Assembly (NCBI GenBank): GCA_013398295.1
Contig: VZSF01000978.1
Location: 1,116,001 to 1,180,000 of the forward strand
Origin: Chionis minor
Lineage: Eukaryota > Chordata > Aves > Charadriiformes > Chionididae
DNA: 64,000 nucleotides
Direction: 5' to 3'
Shown piece after piece: positions 35,101-47,090 of this stretch. Below the pieces are notes generated by a model. It did not search any database, was not told where the DNA came from, and saw nothing but the letters and a program-made list of their open reading frames with translations. The translations under genes were made by a program, and so were the position numbers. How positions within the stretch are numbered: position 1 is the stretch's first letter; each line of letters opens with the position of its first letter.

Positions 35101-38100
35101 TTGTCTGTGTGAGCAGCTGGGTTTGCTGGAAGCACGGGGGATGCAGCTACTTTATTAGCTAGACCTTTTCCTCTCCCCCCTTGTTTTAATTAAATGAAGA
35201 CATTTGATACGAAAACCTTTTAACATCTCTCCCAATCACCCGTAGGTACAGGCAGAAAGCTCATCTCGTGCTTAGTCTTGCTGGCAGTCACTCAAGGGCT
35301 AGTTTTTGCTGCAGTCAGCAGCAATGTGTGTCATGAATTCAGGCAGACTTTTGTTCTGATGACTGTATTCACAGGCGGAAGAAATGGCACAGAAATCAGA
35401 AGGCATTGTAATAAATTTGCTTCTTCCTGCCCTGCTTTTGCTTTCAGAGCTTGCGAATTCATTGGAGTAAGTCAGCAAGGTATAAAATACTCGAAGAAAA
35501 AGAACTCAAAACATACATCTATATATGCACTTGCATATATGTATATAGGTACATGTATATGCACCTATTGTAAACAAATACATACATAATATACAAAAAA
35601 ATGTGCGTGTATACAAAGAGGATTTCTGCTGGTGTCTGCCCTCAAATACCTGTTCAACACACATGTCCTCTGCAAATTTTTGCCGTGTTGACTCAATAGG
35701 GTTCTTGCACTACTGGTTCATTCCAGTACAGTATGTGTCATTTTTATTTGGTTGTAAATTTGAGGAAGACATGAGCTTGGCTGCTTTTTACTTCTACACA
35801 GTGAATTAATTGCTAGATCTTCAATGAAGTTTTTTTCCTTTTACTCTACTTAGTTACAGACTCGAATCAGAGTGATTGGCCCAATTGTCTAGAACATAGA
35901 ACTGGCATGTAGTAATTGTGTTCTTTTTAGTTTTTAAGTGTTTGTATGACATCCTAGCTCTGCCAGAAAATCTAATAGGAAATAATAGGCCCAATGGAGC
36001 TCTGCGTAGCTTCACTGAATTTAAACTGAGCTACCTCAAGGAAAAATTAGGTTTTAAATTATGATTATTACTCTGTCTTATTATTTTCTCTTCATAATAG
36101 CATAGTGATTTTAAAACATAATCAATAGACACTTGTCTGGAATCCTACCGAGTACAACATAAGTACAAGAGGGATAGGAACTCCATTTGAACAGCAAATG
36201 TATAGCTTAGCAGAGCACATAAATCCACATAAAACCCAAGGCATACATTTATATTCTGTTGCCTTCTTTGGGACTTAACATATATGTTTGGGTACTTTGC
36301 TTACTCAAGTCCTGATAGACTAAGTCAGCAGTCTCAGCACAGTCAGTGACAATGACATGTGGAAACGTCCTATTCCCCACATATACACCTATGAGAGCTT
36401 CTGGTTTCTACTGTAACCCAGAAGAAGCACAACTGCTGTAAGAAGGAGTCTACCATGATATTTGCTTCACTCAGAAACTGTGGAGGATAATTTAGTCCAT
36501 TTTTTTCAAATGTGACATTTTCAGATAGGCGTTAGGTACCTGGTACTCATCCAATGTACAGCAAAGCACCTTAAAAGGAACATGAAACAATAACATGACA
36601 ATCATATTCTAGGCAAGTAATTGGGAACTCCACATAAAAATTTCAATCAGCATTATTATATGCCAGGTTTATGAAAGTGTGGAGTCAGACCTCACAAATG
36701 TGGGATGTGATAATTCTATTCTGATCTGTGTGCCTATTCATATGACACTGGCATTAAATCATACTAAGTTACAAAGCACCATCCATTCACGTTCTGAATT
36801 TGTCCAGCCCCATCTCTGTCACTGACATAATGCGTTACTTCTTCTGGACCAGTGCCTGGCAGAGGAATGTACCCGTTTTTCATACAACAAATTCCATTTT
36901 CAACCCATTTTTGTAACAGCCGGGAGTATTTTTCTGTTATCACAATTTTATATAGATAATGAAACAGTTGAGGAACTAGGCCATAGAAAGTTGGGTGGTT
37001 GTCTAAATGTCACAGTTCACAGGCAGTCTAACAGAACTATGTTGTGAAAATACTTCCTCAGTCATGTTCCACAGGCCAGTTGTTGAGAGTGAGATAACCC
37101 TTAGTGAATTTAATTGCTTGGATGCTTGGCCCATTAAGAAAAAATAATTTTCTTCATTCTGAATGCATATGCTGGTAGTGGAGTTAGTAGCAATTTAAAA
37201 GATTCAGAAATTTAGGAGCTTCTAGTGCAACTTTTATGATGTGTTTGTAGGTTATCTGTGAATAATGTGAAATCTGAGACTAGCTCACCACTGATTCACA
37301 AATTAAAAATGGGAGTGTGGGCTAAATGCATCAGATGAAGTATTCATAATGCATAATTCAAGTATTGGAAAGGCAATATTCCCATCAGTTTCAAAGGATG
37401 GCCGTATGTGTTTTGGTTTGCCTGCATCTTTTTTTTTTTTTTCTTTGCCTTTTCTTTTTACATAACCCTGCTCTCATCACTAGATACGTAACAGCTTTCA
37501 GCTCTGAAGAAATAACAGTCACTCCCGCCCTACATATCAACAACCTTTGGTCAACAGATTTATTTAACATTTCATGGTATTCATACTCTTCATTTACGAT
37601 TGCAAGGAAACTGAGACAGAATCCCTCTAACATCCTCTGACGCGGTTTCTGTATAAAGAATCTTTTTTTACTAGCACTTCTCTTCTTCAGTGGGAAAATA
37701 ATAATCATATTTTATGGGCACTGATACATACAATCCCTATATTCTCAGTCGGGCATTTCATGTTCTTTCTCACAGTGTTAAGACAAATGACTGCAAAAAT
37801 CCATTTGACAGCTCCATTACGTTTAGATCACTATGAACTAGTCTTGCAGTTTTCAAACAAGCTAGAAACAAACATGAATATCCTGTTATTACTATGCATA
37901 GGGGGACCACTGAAAAAATGGAGATGTGGGTCAGCCAGGCTTGTGCACATGGAAAAATACTCTTTTGTGCTTCAAATGTAAGTAAGCAGATCACTCCCAA
38001 TTTCTTACTGAAAGTGATTTTTCTAATCATGCCATAATTAAGATGATAAGATCTAAATCAGACCCAAATCTTCTGCCTAACAGAGGAGTCTGTGGAAGCA

Positions 38101-41100
38101 GCTCATCACAAGCAGATTTGGGAGCAGTCTTCGGTTATGTTTCAGCTTTCTCTCTAATGGTTACAAATAGGCTTAAAGTTCAATGTCCATTTCAAAATGT
38201 GTTAGCGCTCACTGTAACAGCTGTGGCTGCGGTTCAAGGTATTATTTGGAAACTTGTATTGTAGCCATGCTTCACCATATCCTGATACAATGTGAAATTT
38301 AAATCAGAAATATTTCCAAGGTAACAAGGTCATTTTCCTAAAACTAACCACTTTCAAGACTGTCTTTTAATTTTCAAGGATTTTTTCCCACAATTAAATA
38401 GACATTTTTCAGTGCATCATTTCCCTTGCCCTTCTTAGCACTCAAAAGAAAAATCAAAGAATAAATGTTTGATGTAAGAATGTCCAAATTCAGCCAACAG
38501 AATGAAAACCACTTTGATTTTTTGTGACAACCTATGACTCATGGCCCTGGTATGCTCAGCTGGAGACATAGGGAGAAAGGAAAACATTGTTCACTGCCTC
38601 TCCCTGATTTTTTGACCAAACACTCTTTATGGATTTGGGAGGTTCTCCCTAAGTAGCAAACCTCCAGAAATGTTCAGCCCCTGTCTATGTCAGGTGGGGA
38701 TGATTCCCCAGACAGCTCAAAATTTCTTGCTTGCACTGTAACCAGTGGCTACTCTAGTAACCATCCAGATTTTTTATATTACTGTATTTTAATGCCTTGT
38801 ATAAATAAGAAGAGCAAGTGAATTTCGATCAGACATATGGATATTACAGCAGTGACTGTAATCGCTCTTTCTTTATCATTGCCATGTTTCTATCACTGAC
38901 ATAGAAAGTGTGGTGGGGATAATCATCACATACAAGCTGGGGCTCAGATCACCGGTGTTTGGGGCCCCTTAGAGCACCAATCTGCAAGAACACAAAGTTA
39001 AGAGCAGAGATTGAAGATCCAGGGCCCCAGCAATGCCCAGGACATTGCCACCTTGCTCACTCATACAGGCTGCTGGTATGGAGTGACCAAGTGTGAGCCC
39101 CAGCAGCCAGAAATTACCCCAGGAGCAGAACAACTGGTGCTCTGAGCTACCTGAATCCACATCTTAGGAAACGCCAGGATGCCTCATCTGAAACAGGGAT
39201 GCTCATTACAGCAGGAGCCTGTCTGCCACATGTGTCCCTGGCTGGGCTCCTTGGCAGTTCTGCAATGACAGCAGACAGCTGGGCTGTATAATTGGCCCCA
39301 GGAGAAGGTTAATTCTCTCCATTCAAACAGCTGGATGCACAGTACCGATGCCACCATATTCAGAACAAAGAGGAAAAAGAGCAAAGGGTTTAATCTGCTC
39401 TGACACCGCAGCGTTCTTTTATGTTCAGAACGCAACTTGTTGATGAAGAGAGGAACTGCAGAATGACAACTTCTCACTCCCTTAATTTTACCTATAATTT
39501 ATGAATAATGTGTGATTTCAAGACATTAAAGAACAGTACTGCTAATCCAAGGAAGGCACACTTTTTCCCACAGAGTGCTGCCTGACCTCTTGTGCTGAAT
39601 ACTAGTAACTGAACACATATCCAATACACCATACAGGATTTTAGAAGTTTAATACTTCTACCACCAGTAATATACATAAAATAATACCTGCATATACTAA
39701 GGTAACCCAAATTCTTCCTCCAGGGTAAACTGTTCACTAAAGAAGACTGCTTTTGTCTCCTTTCCTTCAGTATACAGGACTGCAAATCTATATTAGTTCA
39801 TTGCAGATAAAAGAGTGACTTTCTTCTGAAGCATCACAGATGTGCAACAGAGAGAAAATACTGATCATGAGAGACTATTGATGCCTAACAGGGAATGAAA
39901 CAAAACATGGGCTTAATTGTAAAGGCTTGAGAGCCAACAGATTTGGCATTTCTACTGAGATGTATCAATTCTCAGTCAACCTTTCATATTCTGTGATTGT
40001 AAAAGAGATTTTTGCTATCGAGTTCCATGGCAACAGAACCAGGCTGCTGATGTCTTTTGACTCAGTTTCCCGGACAATAAAATGGAAAGGCCTGTACCTC
40101 TTTCATGGGCGTATAAACACTAACACTGGCCCTGCATGCTGAGATCCCTGTATTCGATTCCAGAGTGTTAGTGAAACTGATTGATGCAGTTCATTACTGG
40201 GCTGTAGGCCAGACCAGCTTTTAAGTCCTTTCCATGGCAGCAAATTTTGGCTGTATAATAAACACAGCCACGCTTATGAGCAGATCTGTCATAAATGCAA
40301 CACATCTGCGATCACAAAAGCATAAGTTTATAGAGCAAAGCAGAAGGAGTGGTGAGGGGAAGGAACAGGACCCTTGTTGCTGTTGGTGGTTAGACCTGGT
40401 CAGTAGGGCACATGTCCTTGTCCCATGTGAAGGCAGACCTCTGCATTTCTCTCCTTGCTGTCAGACTGCTGCTATGTCTATCTGTGAAACATCTAAGCAG
40501 GCATATATCTGCATGACTGTGCATGAGGGTGCACGCTTATCCATGGGTGGCTTGCAAAGGGGCTTGTGCGGAATGCAAGCACTTAGATCACTGTATGTGC
40601 TTTAGCTAATGATTATCTCTTCTTTGTTGGAGTTATTTACATATTCCACTCAGTTAAAAGAAAAAAAAAAAAAAAGAAACCATAAATCCTTTCAAAATTT
40701 AAATAAGCTTGAAATAAACAAGGCCAAGATAAAACTCATATTCAAAGATATTGGCAGGAGATTCATGTGGGGTAAAAGACTATGTTGGTTCACCCTGTCT
40801 CACTTTCCAAAACATTTTTATTACTGCATTACTTTTCCCATTTTCTATATCTTCACTCTTGCATAATGTAGTTTAAAGAGTGGAATCTAGTTTATTTCAG
40901 CCCTAGGGCCCCACCCTGTCATGTTTCATTACATCAGGTTTTATAATCATCATATATATTTTTCACCCTAATCTTACACAAACTGTTCTCTCTTGCTATT
41001 TACATTTTAATATACACTTTAGCTTCTGTAAGTTTCTTTCCACTTTCTATTGCCTGTGTTTATGTAGGACCTCCAACTATTGCTGCTCTGACACAGAAAA

Positions 41101-41761
41101 TTCAGTGGCACAGGTATGTAACTATGATAACTATAACCTTGTCCCAGAGCTGACACAATGCGGAAATCTGACCTTCACTTATGCTGCCACAGAGGGGCTG
41201 CCTGATGATGGAGCTTTAGCCGTTCTCAGCACAAGGAATGGCTGAGTTTTTCTACTCCTATGTGACCCAGAGCTCAGCTATAAAGAATGTGCCATCTGCT
41301 GAAAGGTCGTGCTCTGATTTAACATCCCTGAGGACTACTTTTTCCATTCAAGCTATGCCCACATTGCTAAAGACATCTGTATCAGGGACCTATCCTGAGC
41401 AGTCAGGCATAGTACCATAGAGTGGATCATATCCAGACTTCACAGCACTGCCAGCTTCTGGAGAAACCTAAACTTTTTTACTTTTTTTTTATTACCTACT
41501 ATGAGCCCCATATACTCATGGGTCCTCTATAGGCATGCTTGGGATGATTAGTATTTGCAGGTGTGATTTATCAATCCAAAGTGCCTGAAACATCACGGCA
41601 CACCAAATGTGGGGTTTTATATCACGATGTCAAGCGTGTGTGACATGGGGCAAGGCATAAGTGGGAGCATTGGAAATGTGGGGTACAAGGCCTGCTGAGG
41701 TAACACTGAAAGACTGTGTGCAGTAGAAAGAGCCAGCTCTAGTGTGGAGGGGTCCAAACTG
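32158..41761. other. Long non-coding stretch, no gene seen
   Basis: Nearly 10 kb without a recognisable gene or repeat family, apart from an imperfect TA-rich hairpin at 35532-35563 and homopolymers (T14 at 37429-37442, A15 at 40661-40675). The longest frame (40234-40605, plus, 123 codons) is cysteine-rich by chance and matches no family I know. Confidence 0.5.
35532..35563. repeat. Imperfect TA/TG-rich inverted repeat
   Basis: TGCATATATGTA and TACATGTATATGCA can pair as a 12-bp stem with a 2-nt bulge and a 6-nt loop (TATAGG). It lies in a wider TATA/TGTA-rich tract. Probably simple-sequence drift, not an RNA gene. Confidence 0.5.
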
Positions 41762-42200
41762 TTGTCCAGTAAAGGGCCACAAAGGTGATTAAGGGACAGG
41801 AGTGTCTCTCCTACAAGAAGAGGCTGAGAGAACTGAGAATGCTCAGCCTGGAGAAGGTTCATAAGAGAATCTTATCAATGTATATAAATACCCGAAGGGA
41901 AGGTGCAAAGAGGATAGAGCCTCAGTGGTGCCCAGTGCAAGACCAGAGGCAAGAGGCACAAAGTGAAACTCAGGAGGTTCCTTCTGAACATCAGGAAATA
42001 CACTTTCACTGTGATGTTGATCAAGTACTGACACAGGTTGCTCAGGGAGGTGGTGAAGTCTCCAACCTTGAAGATATCTAAAAGTCCTCTGGACATGGTC
42101 CTGAGCAACCTGCTCTAGGTGCCCCTGCTTGAGCAGGGGATGTAGATAAGATGGTCTCCAGAGGTCCTTTCCAACCTCAGCTACTCTGTGATTCTGTGAA
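41762..42200 (+). mobile_element. CR1, 5'-truncated, about 440 bp, distinct 3'-UTR type
   Basis: Begins at TGTCCAGTAAAGGGCCACAA, the CR1 ORF2 region encoding VQRRA-like residues, and continues through AAGAGGCTGAGAGAACTGAG and AGAATGCTCAGCCTGGAGAAG. The 3' end is GGTCTCCAGAGGTCCTTTCC, AACCTCAGCTACTCTGTGATTCTGTG. The CTGCTCTAGGTGCCCCTGCTTGAGCAGGGG segment differs from the other two 3' UTR types in the window. Frames are broken, and part of the 3' UTR is read antisense as a spurious 129-codon frame. Confidence 0.88.
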
Positions 42201-43149
42201 AACTTTACCTGGATTGAATTTCCTGAAAGCACTAAAAGTTACCTTTTTACATTTGAAAGAAATTAGTTTTCTATATGTGTAGTAGAAATAATGATGTTTA
42301 CTAAAGATGAACCGATTTAAATGTTTTTAAGTCCATAACTCAGTGCAGAAGGCTGAAATTTTCCTTTAAAATTTGAATGTGAGAGAGAATATATGTTAGC
42401 AAGTTTTCATGGGAATTCACAAGTCTGGTCAAAGTTTTTATTTTTCATCTGTGGGCCCAGCATGCCTGAATAAAATTAGGACTGATTTTTCTTCACCTCT
42501 GAAATAGAGAGACATATGTTATTAAAGTAAAAATTGAAAGCCTTACCAAAGAAGAGTGATGACTCCACACTTGCAGCAAAAATTTATTTTAAAATCATGG
42601 CATGAACTACTATCTTGATTTTGTAGGGAAAGATGGAACTCATCAAAACAAAGTTGGTAATCAGTTTAGTCTTCTGCAAGGGAAAGAACGAACAGAATGA
42701 AGGAAATACAAATAAAAAGCACAACCACTTAGCATTGATTGTGCTGGTGAGACTTTTCTCTGTGATGCTCCATACCCATCAGCGCCCTCTTTAAGTGTAA
42801 AACATAAGAAGAGTAATGTATTTTTTAAATGCTTAAACTACATTTTATTTTATCTTTCTGTGGAGGTGCAAAGTTTGCTGGCAATTACTCTCTACCCACA
42901 GCTTGCAGAACTCATGCCAAAACCCTCCTCCACATGGAGAGGTATTTCAGCTGCTTTTACTGAAATCAGCACATTTCCTTTAAAGCTGCTGTGGCCTTTA
43001 ATAGAGATATCTCCTTTTTTGTATTTTGTTTTTGTTAAGCTGACACAAAGGGCAGAAGTTCAGATCACTCTATGAGAAACTTCCCAGTTTTCCTGAGATA
43101 GTTTTGTAGTCATCGCTTTTTCTCAGTACATGCAGCATTATACATCCAG
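42201..43149. other. Non-coding, no gene seen
   Basis: AT-rich sequence between CR1 copies and a simple-repeat cluster; nothing recognised. Confidence 0.55.
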
Positions 43150-43265
43150 CTATCTATTCATGCATCTATTCATGTCATTCTTTTAGCTCTCTATCCATCC
43201 ATCCATCCATCCATACCATACACTTCTACTATCTATGTTCACCCATTTATTCATGTCATTCATGA
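43150..43265. repeat. (ATCC)n microsatellite with flanking 13-bp direct repeat
   Basis: ATCC units occupy 43193-43214. ATTCATGTCATTC occurs perfectly at 43168-43180 and 43249-43261, one on each side, within TCTATTCATGCATCTATTCATG-like sequence. Confidence 0.75.
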
Positions 43266-43554
43266 TAAGAAACCAAACTGCCTTCCTATGCTAAAAGTTT
43301 TGACAGTATTTCCTTTCCTACATTCACTGCCACAGAAAGCTGTGAATACTGGGGCAATTTGACTGAGGTCTATGAGCTAAGACTTCAGGAGCTAAGTAAT
43401 ACAAACCCTGAGGGATACTGCACAGTGTGAGATTCAGTTTCAGGCTGATGTGTCCTCTCTGTTTCCATCAGGAAGCTCCAGTGATATTAAAAGCTTTCTT
43501 AATATTAGAATTTCCTAATAATATACATTACTATATTAGATTTCCTAATAACAG

Positions 43555-44040
43555 AACTGTGTCCAGTCCTGGGCTCCCCGGTTCAAGAAGGACAGGGAAC
43601 TGCTAGAGGGTACAGCAAAGGGCTACAAAGATGATTAGGGGGCTGGAACATCTTTCTTATGAGGAAAGGCTGAGGAACTTGGGTCTTTTTAGTCTGCAGA
43701 AGAGAAGACTGAGGGGGGATCTCCTCAGTGCTTATAAATACTTGAAGGGAGGCTGCCAGGAGGAGGGGGCCAGTCTTTTTTTCAGTGTTGCCCAGTGATA
43801 GGACAAGAGGTAAGAGGCAGAAACTCGAACACAGGAAGTTCCATCTAAACGTGAGAAGAAACTTCTTTTGAGTGTGGCAGAGCACTGGGACAGGCTCTCC
43901 AGAGAGATGGTGAAGTCTCTGAATCTGGAGATATTCCAAACCCGCCCGGATGCCATCCTGTGCAACCTGCTCTGTCAGGGGGGTTGGACCAGATGATCTC
44001 CAGAGGTCCCTTCCAAGCCCTAACATTCTATGATTCTATG
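43555..44040 (+). mobile_element. CR1, 5'-truncated, about 485 bp, with candidate target duplication
   Basis: Starts at ACTGTGTCCAGTCCTGGGCT in the ORF2 C-terminal region, runs through AAGAAGGACAGGGAACTGCT and TTATGAGGAAAGGCTGAGGA, and ends at TCCAGAGGTCCCTTCC, AAGCCCTAACATTCTATGATTCTATG. It is the same 3' UTR type as the 16.1-kb copy. Host sequence directly after the tail (AATATTAGTTTTCTAA, 44041-44056) resembles sequence shortly before the 5' end (AATATTAGAATTTCCTAA at 43501 and TATTAGATTTCCTAATA at 43534), which may reflect target duplication. No intact ORF2 frame remains. Confidence 0.9.
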
Positions 44041-45679
44041 AATATTAGTTTTCTAAGTGAGGTGCCACAGGGCTAGTAGAGAGCTGTTGATGGGAAAAAG
44101 GATGGAAAGTAAGACATAGGACACACAGCTACACGGCGTACAAATTTCTGCTTAAAGACAGCTGTCTAGGATTCAAGGGCAATCACTGTTGCAAAGAAAA
44201 GTACCAGTGATGGGCAGTTGGCTAAGATCAAACCCAGAAAGGCTGTGGAAATGAAGCCTCCTTTATTGAAGCACCCTTTTAGAGCATGAGGACCAGCAGA
44301 GCAGTATAGAGCTGACAAATCCTGATGAAGGACCTAAAAGGAAAACAGTGCAGTGAGCGCCCTCAGATGCAGTATCTGAACCTAAAAGCACCTAAAATTT
44401 TGATGCTGCTCCAGAAACACACTTTTGTGAATATATTGAAGAATCATTTGCCTTAAATTGAATAAATCTGTTCTTAGATCAAAATTAAACTATATAATTC
44501 CCAGAACTACTCTTTATCAATCTCTGTTGTACTGTCCATTGCCTACCCAGCAGGTTCTCTAGCCCTCCATTATCCTTCAACACATTTAAAGAAATTATAT
44601 ACATATATTCATAAAACCCGGTTTTCAATCAAAAGCATGTGGTGAGAGGGAAGATATTTAAAATGCAAAATCAGAAGTGGTTTATATTTTCTGCAGAAGT
44701 AATATGGGATCCAAATTTAAATCTAGCTTTCAGTTGTAAGTCATCTTCATGATACAACACAGTGAACTGTACCACTATAGCTGAATGTCTGTACCCCTGA
44801 AACGAACTTGAAATACAAACCTGGATCTGAAATCCAAATCTAGATACAGGTGTGTAGCTTGCACCTCTCTCTTTTTCTTACTGGCCAAGGAGCAAGAATG
44901 AGTCAACTGATAAGGATAAAAGGATTAACAAGAATTGTAGTCCAACACATGAATTATTCTTTCCTCTTTTTGTATGTTCATGTCTTTAGTACATCTATCA
45001 TTATCTGCACTTTTCATAGTAAGTCGTGCCTATTGCTTCTCAGGGGCATCCATCCAGGATTTCCTTCCGAGTCCTCTTCTTAACAGTGGACATCTCTCTC
45101 AGACCCATACCCTCACAGCATGGATATTCTTCACATAAGCATGATTGCTGGGGCGATTTTCTCTGATCTTCTCTGAAGTCATTTCTTCTGACTTTGCTGA
45201 TCAAGAATGAAAGACCATGAAAATGTTCAGCTATTTTTTTTGTATTTCCAGAAACAGCAGGAATGCCTGGGAAAGAAAATGATTATGGAAGGTTAATTGC
45301 CCAAGAGGGAAAAATGCATTTGCTGAACAGCAATGTTGACAGTGATAGGAATGTGCAAAGGAAGAAATCAACACTCAGTAAAAGCTGATGCTTGAGCATA
45401 AAATCGAATACCGGGGCAAAGGTGTTTATACTCTGCTGCCTGAGATTGTTATTCAAATGACCTTATCTCTACTTCTTTCCGAATTTAAGCTTGTCAAGAG
45501 GAAGAGCAGTATGTCATGTTGACATGCCATGAGAGAATAGTTATGCATTCCTCCAAGGAAGGATTTTGTTGCAGTAGTTCCAATATTTCTCATTTCTCAG
45601 ATGGGACAAATTTTTCAATAGCATAGGTTCTCTTAGAAGGGTAGGGCCCATCTCCTTCTGTTTATCAGTTCATGTGCTC
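44041..45679. other. Non-coding, no gene seen
   Basis: AT-rich sequence with only short frames; no recognised repeat. Confidence 0.55.
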
Positions 45680-46050
45680 TGTAGTCAGAAAAGACTGCTA
45701 TGATCCTCTAGTTTGCATTTTTTTTCCTAGAAACAGAACGAAAGGGAATCCACAACTAAAGTTTTGCGTGAAAGACTCTAGGCAATGGCAATTCTATCAC
45801 CTCCTCAATGGAAATTTTTCCAATGTTTAATTAACCTTGGTATTCAAAAGTGTGTTTTATTTCAAGCTTGAATTTGTCTGACTTCCAGCAAATTGGATTT
45901 CATTATATCTCTGTCTGCAAGACTGTAAATCTTCTCATTAGCATAGCTTCCCATGTCTAAGGACCTCTACAAAATAATCAGGTAATCCTTCGATCTTCTC
46001 TTTGATAAACTGAATAGATTAAAATTCTCAAAATTCACATGGGAAGATTT
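45680..46050 (-). mobile_element. Ancient CR1 3' end (3' UTR and ORF2 C-terminus)
   Basis: The plus strand shows the antisense landmarks of an old amniote CR1 3' end in order: GATCCTCTAGTTTGCAT, GGCAATTCTATCACCTCCTC, TTCCAATGTTTAATTAACCT, TTTCAAGCTTGAATTTGTCT, then AATCAGGTAATCCTTCGATC and TTCTCTTTGATAAACTGAAT. This type is older than the CATAGAAT-tailed copies elsewhere in the window. Numerous substitutions and indels are evident. It may belong to one element with the RT fragment about 600 bp further on. Confidence 0.65.
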
Positions 46051-46669
46051 TCCAGGGTTTTTTGGTGTTTTTTTTTTNTCTTTAAATGTAGATGTTGTGT
46101 AGCTAAAAGTGATTTCAAAAGGACTGGCAAACACTGGTTATTTTCTTCCTAGAAAGTAGTAAACTTAACACAGGGCACACCAAAAATGTCAAGAGTCCAG
46201 TTCAGGCACCCCTAGGTGCTAGTGACCTCCTCCTCTTAACTTGCAAGTGCTGCATTAGGAGCTGTGGTTGGGGAAAGAAACCTCCGACTGACAGACGTTA
46301 GTTTTGGTAGGATTTGCTTGCCTAAACATGGGTACGTAGTCCTGTTCAGATTGCTAGGAGACATCCCACGAGGCCCCAGCTGCTCTTCTAGAAAGGTCTG
46401 AGTTTCTCATATGTCCTGTGTGATATCTATGCGTGCCAGACAGCTGAATCCAGTTCCTTAGGATTCTTAAAATGGCACCTGATTTTTAAATTTTATTATT
46501 ATTGAATTGAGTCTCACTTTCTGTGTCATGTCAGAGTAATTCAGAGAAGTTATGAAATTTGAAAGTATTCTCAGAATTTTGTCATTCTGCAGGTTTTATA
46601 CTGCTGGGGAATTTTACCAGGAAGATACAACAAAACAACCAACCAAAGGGAGTAGGGTTGCATCTATAA
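46051..46669. other. Unassigned interval inside the ancient CR1 locus
   Basis: This sequence lies where the central and C-terminal RT part of CR1 ORF2 should be, but I cannot recognise CR1 landmarks in it. It contains an N at 46078 in a T run and a GCACCTGATTTTTAAATTTT motif. It could be unrelated inserted sequence or CR1 too decayed to see. Confidence 0.35.
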
Positions 46670-47090
46670 ATTATCTTACTAGTAAAGATTTTCCTTGCTG
46701 ATAATCTCTATTAACTATTGCATTTTCAGCTCTGCTAGTTTTGATCCACTTACCGTTCGCCCTGTTCATTACGTATATGGTGCTTTTTTCCCCCAACAGG
46801 ATGCCATGTGGTAATAAATCAAATTCCTTGGAGAAATACAATGAATTCACTGTATCAACAAGGTTGTTTTCATTAACCTGACTTGTAACCTTGTCAAAAA
46901 TGATTAAAGATTTGTTTGACAAGGCTTACTTTACTTTCCACAAAATTAAGTTGCCTGGTATTATTTATATTTTTACTTTCTACTACCTCAATTAAAAAGT
47001 CCCAAATTAATTGTTCCGTTAACTTATCCCTCACTGAATCAGCCTAAGTGGTCTACTTTTCACTGGCATATCTTCTTTTCCTCTTTTAAC
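46670..47090 (-). pseudogene. Ancient CR1 RT fragment with motif A region
   Basis: An 83-codon minus-strand frame contains DKVTSQVNENNLVDTVNSLY and FSKEFDLLPHGILL, matching the CR1 pattern QVDEGxAVDVVYLDFSKAFDxVxHxILL around RT motif A. The motif A aspartate context is altered: NSLYFSKEFD replaces YLDFSKAFD, so the catalytic Asp before FSK is lost. Plus-strand sequence to the right (CCTTGTCAAAAATGATTAAA, GTTTGACAAGGCTTAC, GTGGTCTACTTTTCACTGG) aligns by eye with the upstream RT region of old amniote CR1. It is non-functional. Confidence 0.6.

Noticed and set aside
40234..40605. 123-codon plus-strand open frame
   Set aside because: No known domain, conserved start context or flanking splice structure; length is within chance for 64 kb.
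41843..42232. 129-codon minus-strand open frame
   Set aside because: It is the antisense shadow of the plus-strand CR1 3' end at 41762-42200.
43583..44026. 147-codon minus-strand open frame
   Set aside because: It is the antisense of the CR1 at 43555-44040, not a gene.
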